64,000 nt of DNA from an uncultured Eubacteriaceae bacterium (GCA_903789635.1 CAIFEY010000002.1:99587-163586); one strand, 5' to 3'; shown: positions 17,321 through 26,113, counted from the first letter of the stretch. Numbers and translations are program-made. The notes: generated by a model not told the origin, from the sequence alone.

Positions 17321-17821
17321 ATGGAAAGACAGAAGAACATCATCATGGTGGGCATGCCGTCGTGCGGGAAGAGCACGATCGGTCTTGCGCTCGCCGAGGC
17401 TTCGGGAAGGGACTTCCTGGACGCCGACGACGTCATCGAACAGATGGAGGGAAGGACGCTGCAGGAGATCATCGACCAGGACGGTAACGCGTACTTCCTG
17501 GAGGCGGAGCGCAGGGCGCTGCTGTCGATCGAGGTCGGCAATACCGTTATCGCTACAGGGGGCAGTGCGGTCTTTGCCGAGGACGCAATCGAAAAGCTGC
17601 GGGAGGACGGAACGGTCGTGTACATCCGGATCCGCGAGGAGACGGTGGAGGAGCGGCTGAACAACCTGGACGAGCGCGGGGTGACCATAGAGGAGGGGCA
17701 GACGCTGGCGGATCTCTACAACCTGAGAACCCCGTATTACGAACGCTGCGCCGACATTACGGTCGACGGCGACGGGCGGGAAATCGCGGCAGTGGTTGCA
17801 GAAATCCGGAAAATGGTGTAG
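17321..17821 (+). CDS. Shikimate-kinase-like P-loop kinase with altered substrate residues
   Basis: This 166-residue protein has the overall shikimate kinase architecture: Walker A GMPSCGKSTIG, LDADDVIEQ (the DxD region), ATGGSAVF, and LRTPYYERCADI near the end. Compared with AroK/AroL several substrate and lid residues differ: the FR of FRxxE is FL (YFLEAERR), the GGG loop is GGS, and the RPLL lid motif is RGVTI. Loss of the shikimate-binding arginine makes true shikimate kinase activity doubtful. ATG 17321 has AGGGGA 6 bases upstream. It lies 20 bases after scpB; the SCIFF promoter begins right after its stop. No other aromatic pathway gene is nearby. Confidence 0.7.
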   Translation: MERQKNIIMVGMPSCGKSTIGLALAEASGRDFLDADDVIEQMEGRTLQEIIDQDGNAYFLEAERRALLSIEVGNTVIATGGSAVFAEDAIEKLREDGTVVYIRIREETVEERLNNLDERGVTIEEGQTLADLYNLRTPYYERCADITVDGDGREIAAVVAEIRKMV

Positions 17822-17840
17822 AGTATAACCCGCTGATAAT

Positions 17841-17869
17841 TTGACAACAGCGCATTGTATCGGTAAAAT
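17841..17869 (+). promoter_or_regulatory. Strong predicted promoter for the SCIFF peptide operon
   Basis: Consensus TTGACA (17841-17846), a 17-base spacer and TAAAAT (17864-17869). The ~35-base leader carries an AAAGGCG ribosome site. It is one of the best -35/-10 matches in the window, so the peptide is probably well expressed. Confidence 0.7.
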
Positions 17870-17908
17870 ATGGATATATATAACTATCAACAGAAAGGCG
17901 TGATTATC

Positions 17909-18052
17909 ATGAAGAGAATTAAGACGATCCAGACGAGAGATCTGCACAAGAGCATTACAGAGGGCGGCTGCGGAGAGTGCCAGACTTCCTGCCAGAGTGC
18001 ATGCAAGACATCTTGCGGCGTAGCTAACCAGAAGTGTGAGAAGAGCCTGTAA
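17909..18052 (+). CDS. scfA: SCIFF ranthipeptide precursor (six cysteines in forty-five residues)
   Basis: This is a 47-residue precursor peptide, MKRIKTIQTRDLHKSI leader followed by a core with cysteines at residues 21, 24, 28, 32, 36 and 43 (GGCGECQTSCQSACKTSCGV). This is the hallmark of SCIFF peptides, which are near-universal in Clostridia. A neighbouring radical SAM enzyme installs thioether links from Cys to non-alpha carbons, giving a ranthipeptide. ATG 17909 replaces the track start at 17870. The stop codon overlaps the maturase ATG by one base (TAATG), so translation is coupled. Reported roles of ranthipeptides include cell-cell signalling; the role here is unknown. Confidence 0.95.
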   Translation: MKRIKTIQTRDLHKSITEGGCGECQTSCQSACKTSCGVANQKCEKSL

Positions 18053-19476
18053 TGATTCATCAGTACAAGCTGAACGGATATAACATTGTTCTGGACGTAA
18101 ACAGCGGTTCTGTACATTGCGTGGATGATGTCGCTTATGACATCATCCAGCTTTTTTGTGAAGCGAAAGATCACGGGGAACCGGAGGACCGCGTCGCTGT
18201 AAAGGAAAAGATTCTGGCAAAGTACAGCGGCCGCGATGATGTTACGCCTGAGGACATCGACCAGACGATGGCGGATATCGACGAGCTCGAGCAGCAAAAG
18301 AAGCTGTTCAGCGAGGATATCTGGGAGCCGAGCGCGGGGGTCCTGAAGGAACGCCATACGGAAGTGAAGGCATTCTGCCTGCACGTCGCGCACACCTGCA
18401 ACTTAAACTGTGAATACTGCTTCGCGAGCCAGGGAAGATTCCACGGCGACCGCGCGATCATGAGCCTCGAGACGGCCAAGCAGGCCATCGACTGGCTGGT
18501 CGCGAACTCCGGGGATCACTACAACCTGGAGGTCGACTTCTTCGGCGGCGAACCGCTCATGAACTGGGACGTCGTCAAGCAGACCGTCGCGTACGCGAGG
18601 ACCCTGGAGAAGGATCACCACAAGCACTTCCGCTTCACGCTGACGACGAACGGCGTCGGCATCAACGACGAGGTCATCGACTTCACGAATAAGGAGATGA
18701 ACAACGTCGTGCTGAGCCTGGACGGACGTAAGGAGGTCCACGACCGCCTGCGCAAGTTCATCGACGGACGCGGAAGCTACGACGAGATCGTGCCTAAATT
18801 CCAGAAACTGGTAAAGGCCAGGGGCGACAAAGAATACTACATCAGAGGAACGTTCACGCACAACAACGTGGACTTCACGGAGGACCTGTTCCAGATGGCA
18901 GAGCTTGGATTCGACCGCCTGTCCATCGAGCCGGTTGTCTGTTCCCCGGACGAGCCTTACGCGCTGACGGAGGAGGACCTTCCGGAAATCTACCATCAGT
19001 ACGAGATCCTGGCCAACTGGCTGATGGAGAGGGAGAAGGCCGGAAAGCCGGTCGTATTCTACCACTACATGCTGGACTTAGAGGGCGGACCGTGCATCTA
19101 TAAGAGGATCTCCGGATGCGGATCCGGAACCGAGTACTACGCGGTAACGCCTTGGGGAGACCTGTTCCCGTGCCACCAGTTCGTCGGAGACGAGCAGTTC
19201 AAGATGGGCGACATCTGGAACGGCATCACGCGCCAGGACATCAAGGACGACTTCAAGATGTGCAACGTCTACGCTAGGGAAGAGTGCAGAGACTGCTGGG
19301 CGCGCCTGTACTGCTCCGGCGGATGCGCGGCCAATGCGTTCCACGGAACCGGCGACATCAAGGGCGTGTTCGACTACAGCTGCAAGATCTTCAGGAAGCG
19401 CATGGAGTGCGCCGTCATGATCCAGGTCGCTAAGGCACTGGGCGATCTTGAGCCGCAGGCAGAACAACAGAGATAA
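18052..19476 (+). CDS. scfB: SCIFF radical SAM-SPASM maturase
   Basis: This 474-residue enzyme modifies the SCIFF peptide encoded just upstream. Residues ~1-85 form a RiPP-recognition-like N-terminal domain (MIHQYKLNGYNIVLDVNSGSVH). The radical SAM cluster motif CNLNCEYC is at ~residue 120, followed by FFGGEPLMNW. The C-terminal SPASM domain has the expected cysteines (GCGSGTEYYAVTPWGDLFPCHQF, CNVYAREECRDCWARLYCSGGC and a final C in FDYSCKIF), binding two auxiliary Fe-S clusters. It is the counterpart of CteB of Clostridium thermocellum. A hairpin at 19491 ends the unit; no dedicated exporter or protease is adjacent. Confidence 0.95.
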   Translation: MIHQYKLNGYNIVLDVNSGSVHCVDDVAYDIIQLFCEAKDHGEPEDRVAVKEKILAKYSGRDDVTPEDIDQTMADIDELEQQKKLFSEDIWEPSAGVLKERHTEVKAFCLHVAHTCNLNCEYCFASQGRFHGDRAIMSLETAKQAIDWLVANSGDHYNLEVDFFGGEPLMNWDVVKQTVAYARTLEKDHHKHFRFTLTTNGVGINDEVIDFTNKEMNNVVLSLDGRKEVHDRLRKFIDGRGSYDEIVPKFQKLVKARGDKEYYIRGTFTHNNVDFTEDLFQMAELGFDRLSIEPVVCSPDEPYALTEEDLPEIYHQYEILANWLMEREKAGKPVVFYHYMLDLEGGPCIYKRISGCGSGTEYYAVTPWGDLFPCHQFVGDEQFKMGDIWNGITRQDIKDDFKMCNVYAREECRDCWARLYCSGGCAANAFHGTGDIKGVFDYSCKIFRKRMECAVMIQVAKALGDLEPQAEQQR

Positions 19477-19490
19477 ACGAGAATCCTGCA

Positions 19491-19523
19491 GGGGGCGGCG
19501 GAGTGATACCGCAGCCTCCTTTA
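19491..19523 (+). terminator. Hairpin after the SCIFF operon
   Basis: GGGGGCGGCGG (19491-19501) pairs with CCGCAGCCTCC (19509-19519) with one mismatch and one G-U pair around a 7-base loop, followed by TTTAATC. The weak U-tract means partial read-through into rluB is likely. Confidence 0.5.
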
Positions 19524-19541
19524 ATCTAAGAGGAAGAAACC

Positions 19542-20252
19542 ATGAGAATCAATAAATACATCGCAGAGGCCGGCATCGCGAGCAGAAGGAAGGCCGACGA
19601 GCTGATCCGCCAGGGGAAGGTGAAGGTCAACGGCGCCGTCCTCACGCAGCCGGGCTACGACGTGCAGGACAGCGACGAGGTCGTCGTTGCGGGCACGCCG
19701 ATCGAGCATACCGAGCAGCAGAAGGTCTACTACATGCTGAACAAGCCGGCGGGCTGCGTGACCTCGGTGAAGGACGACAGGGGCAGAATGACCGTCATGG
19801 ACTTCATGCAGGAGGTCGACGAGCGCATCTATCCGGTCGGAAGGCTGGACTATCAGACATCAGGACTGCTGTTCCTGACGAACGACGGCGACTTTGCCTA
19901 CCGCCTGACGCACCCGAAGCACGAGGTCGGCAAGACCTACCTGCTCCGCGCGGAGGGAAGCCTGAACCACCGCCAGCTGCAGCGCCTGAGAAACGGCGTC
20001 GACATCGGCGGATTCCGCACGTCACCGGCCAGGGTCACGGTCCTGAAGTGCAACAAGCATTCCACCGTCCTCGAGATCACGATCCACGAGGGAAAGAACC
20101 GGCAGATCCGCCGCATGCTCGAGGCAGTCGGAAGCCGCGTCATCGACCTGGAGCGCATCTCGTACGGAAACATCGTCCTGGGCCACCTGAAGCCTGGGCG
20201 CTTCCGCAAGCTCAACCCGTCCGAGGTCGCCTACCTGATGCAGAAGGCGTAG
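19542..20252 (+). CDS. rluB: RluB/RsuA-family rRNA pseudouridine synthase
   Basis: This 236-residue enzyme starts with an S4 RNA-binding domain (MRINKYIAEAGIASRRKADELI, VKVNGAV) and continues with the catalytic RsuA/RluB domain: YYMLNKPAGCVTSVKDDRGR, the catalytic aspartate in GRLDYQTSGLLFLTNDGDFA, KTYLLRAEG, and EGKNRQIRRMLEAVG. It is expected to modify 23S rRNA helix 90, as RluB does. In Firmicutes it commonly sits downstream of scpAB, and here the SCIFF unit lies between them. Confidence 0.93.
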   Translation: MRINKYIAEAGIASRRKADELIRQGKVKVNGAVLTQPGYDVQDSDEVVVAGTPIEHTEQQKVYYMLNKPAGCVTSVKDDRGRMTVMDFMQEVDERIYPVGRLDYQTSGLLFLTNDGDFAYRLTHPKHEVGKTYLLRAEGSLNHRQLQRLRNGVDIGGFRTSPARVTVLKCNKHSTVLEITIHEGKNRQIRRMLEAVGSRVIDLERISYGNIVLGHLKPGRFRKLNPSEVAYLMQKA

Positions 20253-20338
20253 TTTATTTCGGGCGGCAGCAGCGGTAAAATGAAGGCAGGGGCAGATTTC
20301 AATCTGCTCCGCACACGAACGGCAGAAAGGAGGAAGAC

Positions 20339-21580
20339 ATGGAGAAGAAACCATTTACCGTCATCGACGGAGGGCTCTTAGATGAGACAAAATACAGCCC
20401 GGACAGGAAGAAATCCGGCCCTGCCGGCGTCCTGTACATGGACAGAAGCGCGCTGGAGTTCCGTTCCGCCTGGATCACCGACACCCGCCTGATGGGCGTC
20501 GTCTGCCTGGGCATCCAGTGGAGGTTTATCGACGGGCCGAACTACTATTTCCAGCAGTTCTTCTACTTCGATGCCGTCGAGTACGGCTTTGACCGATTCG
20601 ATTACCTGACCGATCCGGACTTCTCCGAGGCGCAGGACATGGAGGCCTCGTACATCGGGGGACTGGGCGGAAACAAGGTGAAGGTCACCGAACGCGAGGC
20701 GGTCCACCTCGTCCAGAAATACGCGCGCTTCAACCGGGAGCACGGCATCGATCTGCCGGAGGGGCAGCCTATGTACCAGTTCCTGCTGATGGCAAAGGAC
20801 AACATGACCAGGATGGAGGCCCGCCTGCTGCTGGAGAAATCCTGCATCACCCCGAGGAGCCGCGTGGAGGCTGCGAATTACTTTTTGATGCGGTACTCGG
20901 ACAGGGACTGGGACGCCGTCTCGACGCTGACCAGCGGGGAGATCAGCCATGATCTGCTCGGCAGCTTCGGCCACATGGGCGTGTTCAGCAACCACACGGA
21001 GAACGACCCGAAGGACGAGAACGTCCTGCACTGCCGGACGATCGTGTCGGAATCGGACGATTCGGACGTCTTCTACCTGCTGCGCAGCAGCTTCCGATTC
21101 ATGGAGAACAGGAAGAAGATCGAGGCGTTCAAGCTCGAGGATAAGATGGAGATCTCCGACCAGGAGGCGTACCTGAACCTCATGCATAAGGAGTACGTCA
21201 TGGTGTTCGACTACGACGGACCTCTGAACACCTTCGGGCGCCAGTCCTCGCACCTGCTGCACCGCGCGATGGTCGTGCAGGAGGACGAGGGCACGTGTTA
21301 CATGCTCTACCGCCCGAACAACGACCACGCGATGAAGAGCGACTTCCATCTCTACGACGATCTGATCGGCATCTACTACCTCGGCAACATCCACCAGCTC
21401 GTGATCGCGAGCAACACGGCGAACGACGCCAAGGCGCTCGAGTTCGACCTCCTGACGTCGCCGATCGCGAGGTTCCTGCGGCTGAAGCAGAACCTGCTGT
21501 TCAGCGAGCCGGTCATGAATAACTTTTTGATGAGCGGGATGGCGGACTTTGAGGACTTCCTGGACCTGATCCGGGAGTAG
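20339..21580 (+). CDS. Uncharacterised 413-residue protein
   Basis: I do not recognise this family. It is a soluble, acidic protein with no signal peptide or membrane segment. It starts MEKKPFTVIDGGLL with AAGGAGG upstream, and has aromatic-rich strands (WRFIDGPNYYFQQFFYFDAVEYG) suggesting a beta-rich N-terminal part, a helical middle (MTRMEARLLLEKSCITPRSRVEAANYFLMRY) and a C-terminal part that again looks beta-rich (TCYMLYRPNNDHAMKSDFHLYDDLIGIYYLGN). There are few cysteines and no obvious catalytic signature. It sits between rluB and an AlaX-type gene with ~35 bases to the latter, so coexpression with translation-related genes is likely. Confidence 0.75.
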   Translation: MEKKPFTVIDGGLLDETKYSPDRKKSGPAGVLYMDRSALEFRSAWITDTRLMGVVCLGIQWRFIDGPNYYFQQFFYFDAVEYGFDRFDYLTDPDFSEAQDMEASYIGGLGGNKVKVTEREAVHLVQKYARFNREHGIDLPEGQPMYQFLLMAKDNMTRMEARLLLEKSCITPRSRVEAANYFLMRYSDRDWDAVSTLTSGEISHDLLGSFGHMGVFSNHTENDPKDENVLHCRTIVSESDDSDVFYLLRSSFRFMENRKKIEAFKLEDKMEISDQEAYLNLMHKEYVMVFDYDGPLNTFGRQSSHLLHRAMVVQEDEGTCYMLYRPNNDHAMKSDFHLYDDLIGIYYLGNIHQLVIASNTANDAKALEFDLLTSPIARFLRLKQNLLFSEPVMNNFLMSGMADFEDFLDLIRE

Positions 21581-21660
21581 GGACAAAGCCGACAGCCTGA
21601 AAACCAGGAAGGCTGATGGATAACGGAAAACGGGCCGACGGGCCTGCGGGGAGGTTTGTG

Positions 21661-23019
21661 ATGACGGAGCGTCTGTACAGGGATGATGTATACAAGAGGA
21701 GCTGCAGTGCGGTGGTGACCGGCGTGCGGGAGACCGAACGCGGCACGGCGCTGGAGTTTGACCGGACGGTTTTCTGCCCGGAAGGCGGCGGCCAGGGCTG
21801 TGACGTGGGCGCCGCTGTGCGCGGGGACGGACTTTGCCTGGACGTGGTTGACGTGCAAGAGGAAGGCGGCGCGCTGCTGCATTTTGTTCGCGCGGCCGGG
21901 GCGGGCGAGTGCACGAAAGACACGGAAGACCCGGAAAATCCGGAGTCCGGGGAGCGGACAAAGGCAGACCGGGAAACCGAGAATAGCAATTTGCCGGGGA
22001 TCGCCGCGGGCGACCGGGTGGAGATGAGCATCGACTGGGACGTGCGCGTCGATCACATGCAGAAGCATGCGGGCGAGCATATCCTGTCGGGAGCGTTCCA
22101 CCGGCTGTTCGGGGCGTTCAACCAGGGCTTCCACATGGGTGAGGACTTCATCACGATCGACCTGGCGTTCCGCCCGGAGGGCGAGGTGACGAGGATGACC
22201 GACCTCAGCCGGTTCCCGGAGTATTCCCGCGTCACGTGGGAGATGGCCAGGCAGGCGGAGCAGGAGGCGAACCGCGTGATCCGGGAGGACGCGCCGATCT
22301 CGGTGCGGTATTTTCAGACGCGTGGGGAGGCCGAGGCGATGCCGCTCAGGAAAGCGCTGAACTTCGACGAGGACATCTCGGTGGTCACGGTCGGTGACCC
22401 GGACCGTCCGTATGACTGCTGCCCTTGCTGCGGCACGCATCCCGATTCCGCGGGGCAGGTCGGCATGATCAAGATTTACCGGCTCGAGCAGAACCGCGGG
22501 AAGACCAGAGTCTACTTTGAGGCGGGGCGGCGCGCGTTCGAGAATTACGAGCGACAGTACGACCTGCTGACGGCGCTTGGCGAGCGGCTGTCGGCGGGTG
22601 AGCAGGATCTGATGGAGAAGCTGGTCAGCCTGCAGGAGAAGGAGGACGAGCTGCACAACGAGGTCTACCAGCTGCGTCTGGCGCGCGTGGATGAGGCGGC
22701 GGAGGAGATCCGCGGTGCGATGCGTCCGGGGCTGGTCAGGCGCTATGACGACCTGACGGTGGACGAGCTCCTGCGCGTGCAGAAGAAGCTCCGGAAATCC
22801 ATCAGCGGCGTGATCTTCCTGGTGCAGACCCGCGAGCGGGTCGTTCTTCTCTTGTCCGACGGGGAAGGACCGAAGGGGGACTGTGCCGGGATCGTGCGTG
22901 ACATTGCGCGGCCGCTCGGCGGAAAGGGCGGCGGGAAGCCGACCGGGGCACGTGTGATGTTCGACCGGCCGGAGGCGTTGGAATCGTTCCTGAAGCAGGC
23001 ACAGGCGTTTCTAAACTAG
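21661..23019 (+). CDS. AlaX-type alanyl-tRNA editing protein with DHHA1 domain
   Basis: This ~452-residue protein matches the editing half of AlaRS, which hydrolyses Ser- or Gly-tRNA-Ala. The N-terminal part has TVFCPEGGGQGCDVG; the zinc-binding HMQKHAGEHILSGAFH and CPCCGTHPDSAGQVGMIKI motifs follow; the C terminus carries the DHHA1 signature GGKGGGKPTGARVMF. A low-complexity ~35-residue insert lies near residues 85-120. The start is changed from 21616 to ATG 21661, which has GGGGAGG 6 bases upstream and begins with the conserved MTERLYRDDVY. Confidence 0.9.
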   Translation: MTERLYRDDVYKRSCSAVVTGVRETERGTALEFDRTVFCPEGGGQGCDVGAAVRGDGLCLDVVDVQEEGGALLHFVRAAGAGECTKDTEDPENPESGERTKADRETENSNLPGIAAGDRVEMSIDWDVRVDHMQKHAGEHILSGAFHRLFGAFNQGFHMGEDFITIDLAFRPEGEVTRMTDLSRFPEYSRVTWEMARQAEQEANRVIREDAPISVRYFQTRGEAEAMPLRKALNFDEDISVVTVGDPDRPYDCCPCCGTHPDSAGQVGMIKIYRLEQNRGKTRVYFEAGRRAFENYERQYDLLTALGERLSAGEQDLMEKLVSLQEKEDELHNEVYQLRLARVDEAAEEIRGAMRPGLVRRYDDLTVDELLRVQKKLRKSISGVIFLVQTRERVVLLLSDGEGPKGDCAGIVRDIARPLGGKGGGKPTGARVMFDRPEALESFLKQAQAFLN

Positions 23020-23040
23020 ACAATTCAGGACGGTTGTATA

Positions 23041-23068
23041 TTGCGGCTCCCTGAAAATTCTATATAAT
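23041..23068 (+). promoter_or_regulatory. Predicted promoter for the S-box leader of metK
   Basis: TTGCGG (23041-23046), 16 bases, TATAAT (23063-23068). The aptamer starts ~14 bases downstream. A second TATAAT at 23078-23083 lacks a -35. Confidence 0.55.
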
Positions 23069-23081
23069 AGACTACAGTATA

Positions 23082-23196
23082 ATCCTTATCGAGAGCGGCT
23101 GAGGGAATAGGCCCAGTGAAGCCCGGCAACCTGTTGCGGAATAATCGCGCAAGGTGCCAAATCCTACAGGATAGAACCATCCTGAAAGATGAGGAA
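23082..23196 (+). ncRNA. SAM-I (S-box) riboswitch aptamer
   Basis: The S-box core is recognisable: CTTATCGAGAG, then GAGGGA, ...GGCCC, TGAAGCCCGGCAACC, and the closing P1 strand GATGAGGA (23188-23195), which pairs with TCCTTATC (23083-23090). The P3 and P4 stems read by eye also fit. Bound S-adenosylmethionine favours the downstream terminator, switching off metK when SAM is plentiful. Confidence 0.95.
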
Positions 23197-23209
23197 AGGT
23201 TTGCATATC

Positions 23210-23242
23210 AATCCTTTTCTCGTGTGGGAAAAGGATTTTTTT
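23210..23242 (+). terminator. Riboswitch-controlled terminator before metK
   Basis: AATCCTTTTC (23210-23219) pairs perfectly with GAAAAGGATT (23228-23237), then T residues to 23242. Its left arm follows the aptamer closely, so an antiterminator pairing with the 3' side of P1 (GAGGAAAGG) is plausible. Confidence 0.88.
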
Positions 23243-23292
23243 ATACGATTTATACGAACAGATACATATTGTATTGGAAGGGAGTTAATGCA

Positions 23293-24471
23293 ATGAAGAG
23301 ATTGTTTACCTCTGAGTCTGTAACAGAGGGTCATCCAGATAAAATCTGTGACCAGGTATCGGATGCGATTCTGGACGCGCTGATCGAGCAGGATCCGGAG
23401 AGCCGCGTCGCCTGCGAGACGACGACGACCACGGGCTATGTCATGGTTATGGGAGAAATCAGCACCAAGGGCTACGTCGACATCCCGGCGACGGTCCGCG
23501 GAGTTCTGAAGGACATCGGCTATGACAGGGCCAAGTACGGCTTCGACTGCGAGACATGCGCAGTCCTGTCCGCAATTGATGAGCAGTCCAGCGACATCGC
23601 GATGGGCGTCAACGAGGCCGAGGAGTATAAGGAGTCTTCCGAGAAGGACGACCTGGATAAGATCGGTGCCGGAGACCAGGGAATGATGTTCGGATACGCC
23701 TGCAACGAGACGCCGGAGTATATGCCGATGCCGATCGAGCTGGCGCACAAGCTGGCACGCCGCCTGACTGAGGTCAGAAAGAACAAGACGCTGGATTACC
23801 TGCGCCCGGACGGCAAGACACAGGTCACGGTCGAGTACGACGACGATAAGGTCAAGCGCGTCGACACCGTCCTGATTTCCGCGCAGCACTGCCCGGACGT
23901 CACGCAGGAGCAGATTAAGAAGGACATCATCGAGCACGTCATCAAGCCGATCATCCCGGAAGAGTACCTGGACGAGAAGACGCGCTACATCGTAAACCCG
24001 ACGGGCCGCTTCGTCATCGGCGGACCGCAGGGAGACTCCGGACTGACCGGACGCAAGATCATCGTCGACACCTACGGCGGATACGCGCGCCACGGCGGCG
24101 GTGCATTCTCCGGAAAGGATCCTACTAAGGTCGACCGTTCCGCATGCTACGCGGCGAGATGGGTGGCTAAGAACCTGGTAGCGGCAGGACTCGCTGACCG
24201 CTGCGAGCTGCAGGTCGCATACGCGATCGGCGTCGCTGAGCCGGTTTCCATCGCGGTCAACTCGTTCGGAACGGGCAAGAAGGACGACGAGGAACTCGCA
24301 AAGATCGTAAGGAAGCACTTCGACCTGCGTCCGGGCGCAATCATCCGCGACCTCGACCTGAAGAGACCGATCTACCGCCAGACGGCAGCATACGGCCACT
24401 TCGGAAGAACCGACATCGATGTTCCTTGGGAGCACCTCGACAAGGTCGACGAACTGAAGGCAGAGCTGTAA
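23293..24471 (+). CDS. metK: S-adenosylmethionine synthetase
   Basis: This 392-residue enzyme makes SAM from methionine and ATP. Signatures are [37 protein letters not shown], and [21 protein letters not shown] with [16 protein letters not shown]. The ORF track starts at 23116, inside the riboswitch; the true start is ATG 23293 with AAGGGAG 8 bases upstream. It is monocistronic: the S-box precedes it and a strong terminator follows at 24532. Confidence 0.98.
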   Translation: MKRLFTSESVTEGHPDKICDQVSDAILDALIEQDPESRVACETTTTTGYVMVMGEISTKGYVDIPATVRGVLKDIGYDRAKYGFDCETCAVLSAIDEQSSDIAMGVNEAEEYKESSEKDDLDKIGAGDQGMMFGYACNETPEYMPMPIELAHKLARRLTEVRKNKTLDYLRPDGKTQVTVEYDDDKVKRVDTVLISAQHCPDVTQEQIKKDIIEHVIKPIIPEEYLDEKTRYIVNPTGRFVIGGPQGDSGLTGRKIIVDTYGGYARHGGGAFSGKDPTKVDRSACYAARWVAKNLVAAGLADRCELQVAYAIGVAEPVSIAVNSFGTGKKDDEELAKIVRKHFDLRPGAIIRDLDLKRPIYRQTAAYGHFGRTDIDVPWEHLDKVDELKAEL

Positions 24472-24531
24472 GCCAGGTGATGCGGCGATAATACAGGCAG
24501 TCGCATAATTGAAAATCATAATTGAAAATAC

Positions 24532-24561
24532 GGAGCTGTGGAAGACGCAGCTCCTTTTTTT
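24532..24561 (+). terminator. Intrinsic terminator after metK
   Basis: GGAGCTGTG and CGCAGCTCC form a 9-bp stem (one G-U pair) with a GAAGA loop and seven T residues. The same GGAGCTGTG...GCAGCTCC stem sequence reappears at 54823. From 24562 to 24878 the DNA is GC-rich and holds no convincing gene; a weak TTTTCG-16-TATGAT promoter may lie at ~24755-24785 for the next gene. Confidence 0.92.
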
Positions 24562-24878
24562 CGTGCACCGGGCGCCCGCGTTCAGCCGATCGCGGGGTCG
24601 GCCTCCTGCACGGGCTGCGGCCGCCCAGGTGAGCAGCTCCGGCGGCCTCCGTGCCCGGCGCGTGGATCTTCGCGGCTGCGGCTGTCCAGCCGGGCACTGC
24701 CAGCGACTCTGGTTCCCGGCCTTAGAGTGGATCTGGAAAAATATGGATAAAATATTTTCGGACGCGTATGGGCGTGTATGATAGAATGGTTTCAGGTTTT
24801 ATGAAAAACACAGCGAAGTACAAGGCTTAGGATGAAGTTTCGGCGCGAGTGCCGGAAGAAATAAGGGAGTTTAATATA

Positions 24879-25889
24879 ATGTCAAAGAAAACTGCAATGC
24901 TGCTCGTGCTGATCACGTCGTCGTTCTGGGGGCTGTCCTTCACGGCGTCCAATCTGCTGCTTAGGACGATGGATCCGATCATGATCCTGCAGGTGCGCTG
25001 GACGATCGCGTCGGTGATCTTCGGAGCGATGATCCTCGCGGGAAAGCTGAAGTTCAGCCTCCGCGGACCCGGAGTGAAATTCCTGGTGCTGACGGCGTTC
25101 CTGGAGCCGTGCATCTATTCCATCGGCGAGACGTACGGGCTGCAGCAGATCTCCCCGTCGCTGTGCTCGATCTTTGTCGCGACGATCCCGTGCATGTCGC
25201 TGATCCAGGGTGTACTGTTCTTCCACCGCAAGGCAGGGTGGAAGCGCGTGGCCGCGATACTGCTCGCGTTTACGGGCGTCGGAATCACGGTCGTGTTCGC
25301 GCCGGGATTCCAGGCGGGCGGCCGGGTCGTCGGCTACCTCCTGATGCTGGGCGCGGTCATCGTCGGCGGGCTGTATTCACATTCCAGCTCCCGCGCGAGC
25401 CGGGACTATGACGCCGCATCGATCACGGCGATGATGGCGTTCGAGGGCATGGTCTGGTTCCACCTGATCGGCTTCATCAAGGGCGACGGCCTCAGCGGGT
25501 GGCGGCTGGCGTTCAGCGAGCCGATGAATGCGGCGGCCGTCCTGTTCCTCGGGATCTGCTGCTCGGCGGGCTGCTACCTCGCCTACAACAAGCTCCTTGC
25601 CTACCTCGAGCCGTCCGCGGTGAACAACCTGTCCGGAAGCTCGACGACGGTGATCGGCGTGATCGCGGGAATCCTGCTCGCCGGCGACTCCTGGGGCGTC
25701 TACACGGTCGCGGGCCTCGCGCTGACCCTGCTCGGCGTCTGGCTGACGAGCCGCGACCTGGGGCTGGAGGAGGATCATGCCTCTTCGCCCTTCGCGGCAA
25801 AGATCACCCCTGCCCAGCCAGTCAAGAGCATTGCGGTAAACCCGGCGGCCAAACAGACCAGAGAATCGCGCGACGCCGCCTGCCGCTAA
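24879..25889 (+). CDS. EamA/DMT-superfamily transporter
   Basis: This 336-residue membrane protein has ten hydrophobic helices in two EamA halves: LLVLITSSFWGLSFTASNLLL at the start and YLEPSAVNNLSGSSTTVIGV opening the last part, where PsaVNN-type motifs are typical. It ends with VAGLALTLLGVWLTSRDLG and a ~45-residue variable tail. The family exports or exchanges metabolites, often amino acids; the substrate here is unknown. ATG 24879 (AAGGGAG 9 bases upstream) replaces the track start at 24849. It is a single-gene unit. Confidence 0.88.
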   Translation: MSKKTAMLLVLITSSFWGLSFTASNLLLRTMDPIMILQVRWTIASVIFGAMILAGKLKFSLRGPGVKFLVLTAFLEPCIYSIGETYGLQQISPSLCSIFVATIPCMSLIQGVLFFHRKAGWKRVAAILLAFTGVGITVVFAPGFQAGGRVVGYLLMLGAVIVGGLYSHSSSRASRDYDAASITAMMAFEGMVWFHLIGFIKGDGLSGWRLAFSEPMNAAAVLFLGICCSAGCYLAYNKLLAYLEPSAVNNLSGSSTTVIGVIAGILLAGDSWGVYTVAGLALTLLGVWLTSRDLGLEEDHASSPFAAKITPAQPVKSIAVNPAAKQTRESRDAACR

Positions 25890-25948
25890 CCCGCCGCCTG
25901 CCGCCGCGCCGGACAAACCGCAATACACTGCAATATAAATGAAAACAC

Positions 25949-25990
25949 GGGACCGCGAAAATTGCCGGGGCAAATTTCGCAGTCCCTTTT
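25949..25990 (+). terminator. Intrinsic terminator after the EamA transporter
   Basis: GGGAC-GCGAAA-TTGC pairs with GCAA-TTTCGC-GTCCC with two single mismatches around a CGGG loop, followed by TTTT. It is a long stable stem. Confidence 0.85.
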
Positions 25991-26084
25991 CATTATTCCT
26001 AGGCAGCCGCGGCGGCATCCTGCCTCGCCCGCGCGCCGGACAGATTGCGTTGGGGAAAAAACTTATATCCTCCCAATAAAACTG

Positions 26085-26113
26085 TTACCATTAAACATAA
26101 ATTAGTGTATAAT
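26085..26113 (+). promoter_or_regulatory. Predicted sigma-A promoter for lysC
   Basis: TTACCA (26085-26090), 17 bases, TATAAT (26108-26113). The leader to ATG 26248 is ~130 bases and shows neither a lysine riboswitch nor a T-box core. Confidence 0.65.

Noticed and set aside
20378-21961. 527-residue minus-strand ORF
   Set aside because: Antisense of the 413-residue gene and the start of the AlaX-type gene; composition is Arg/Val/Leu-rich shadow type.
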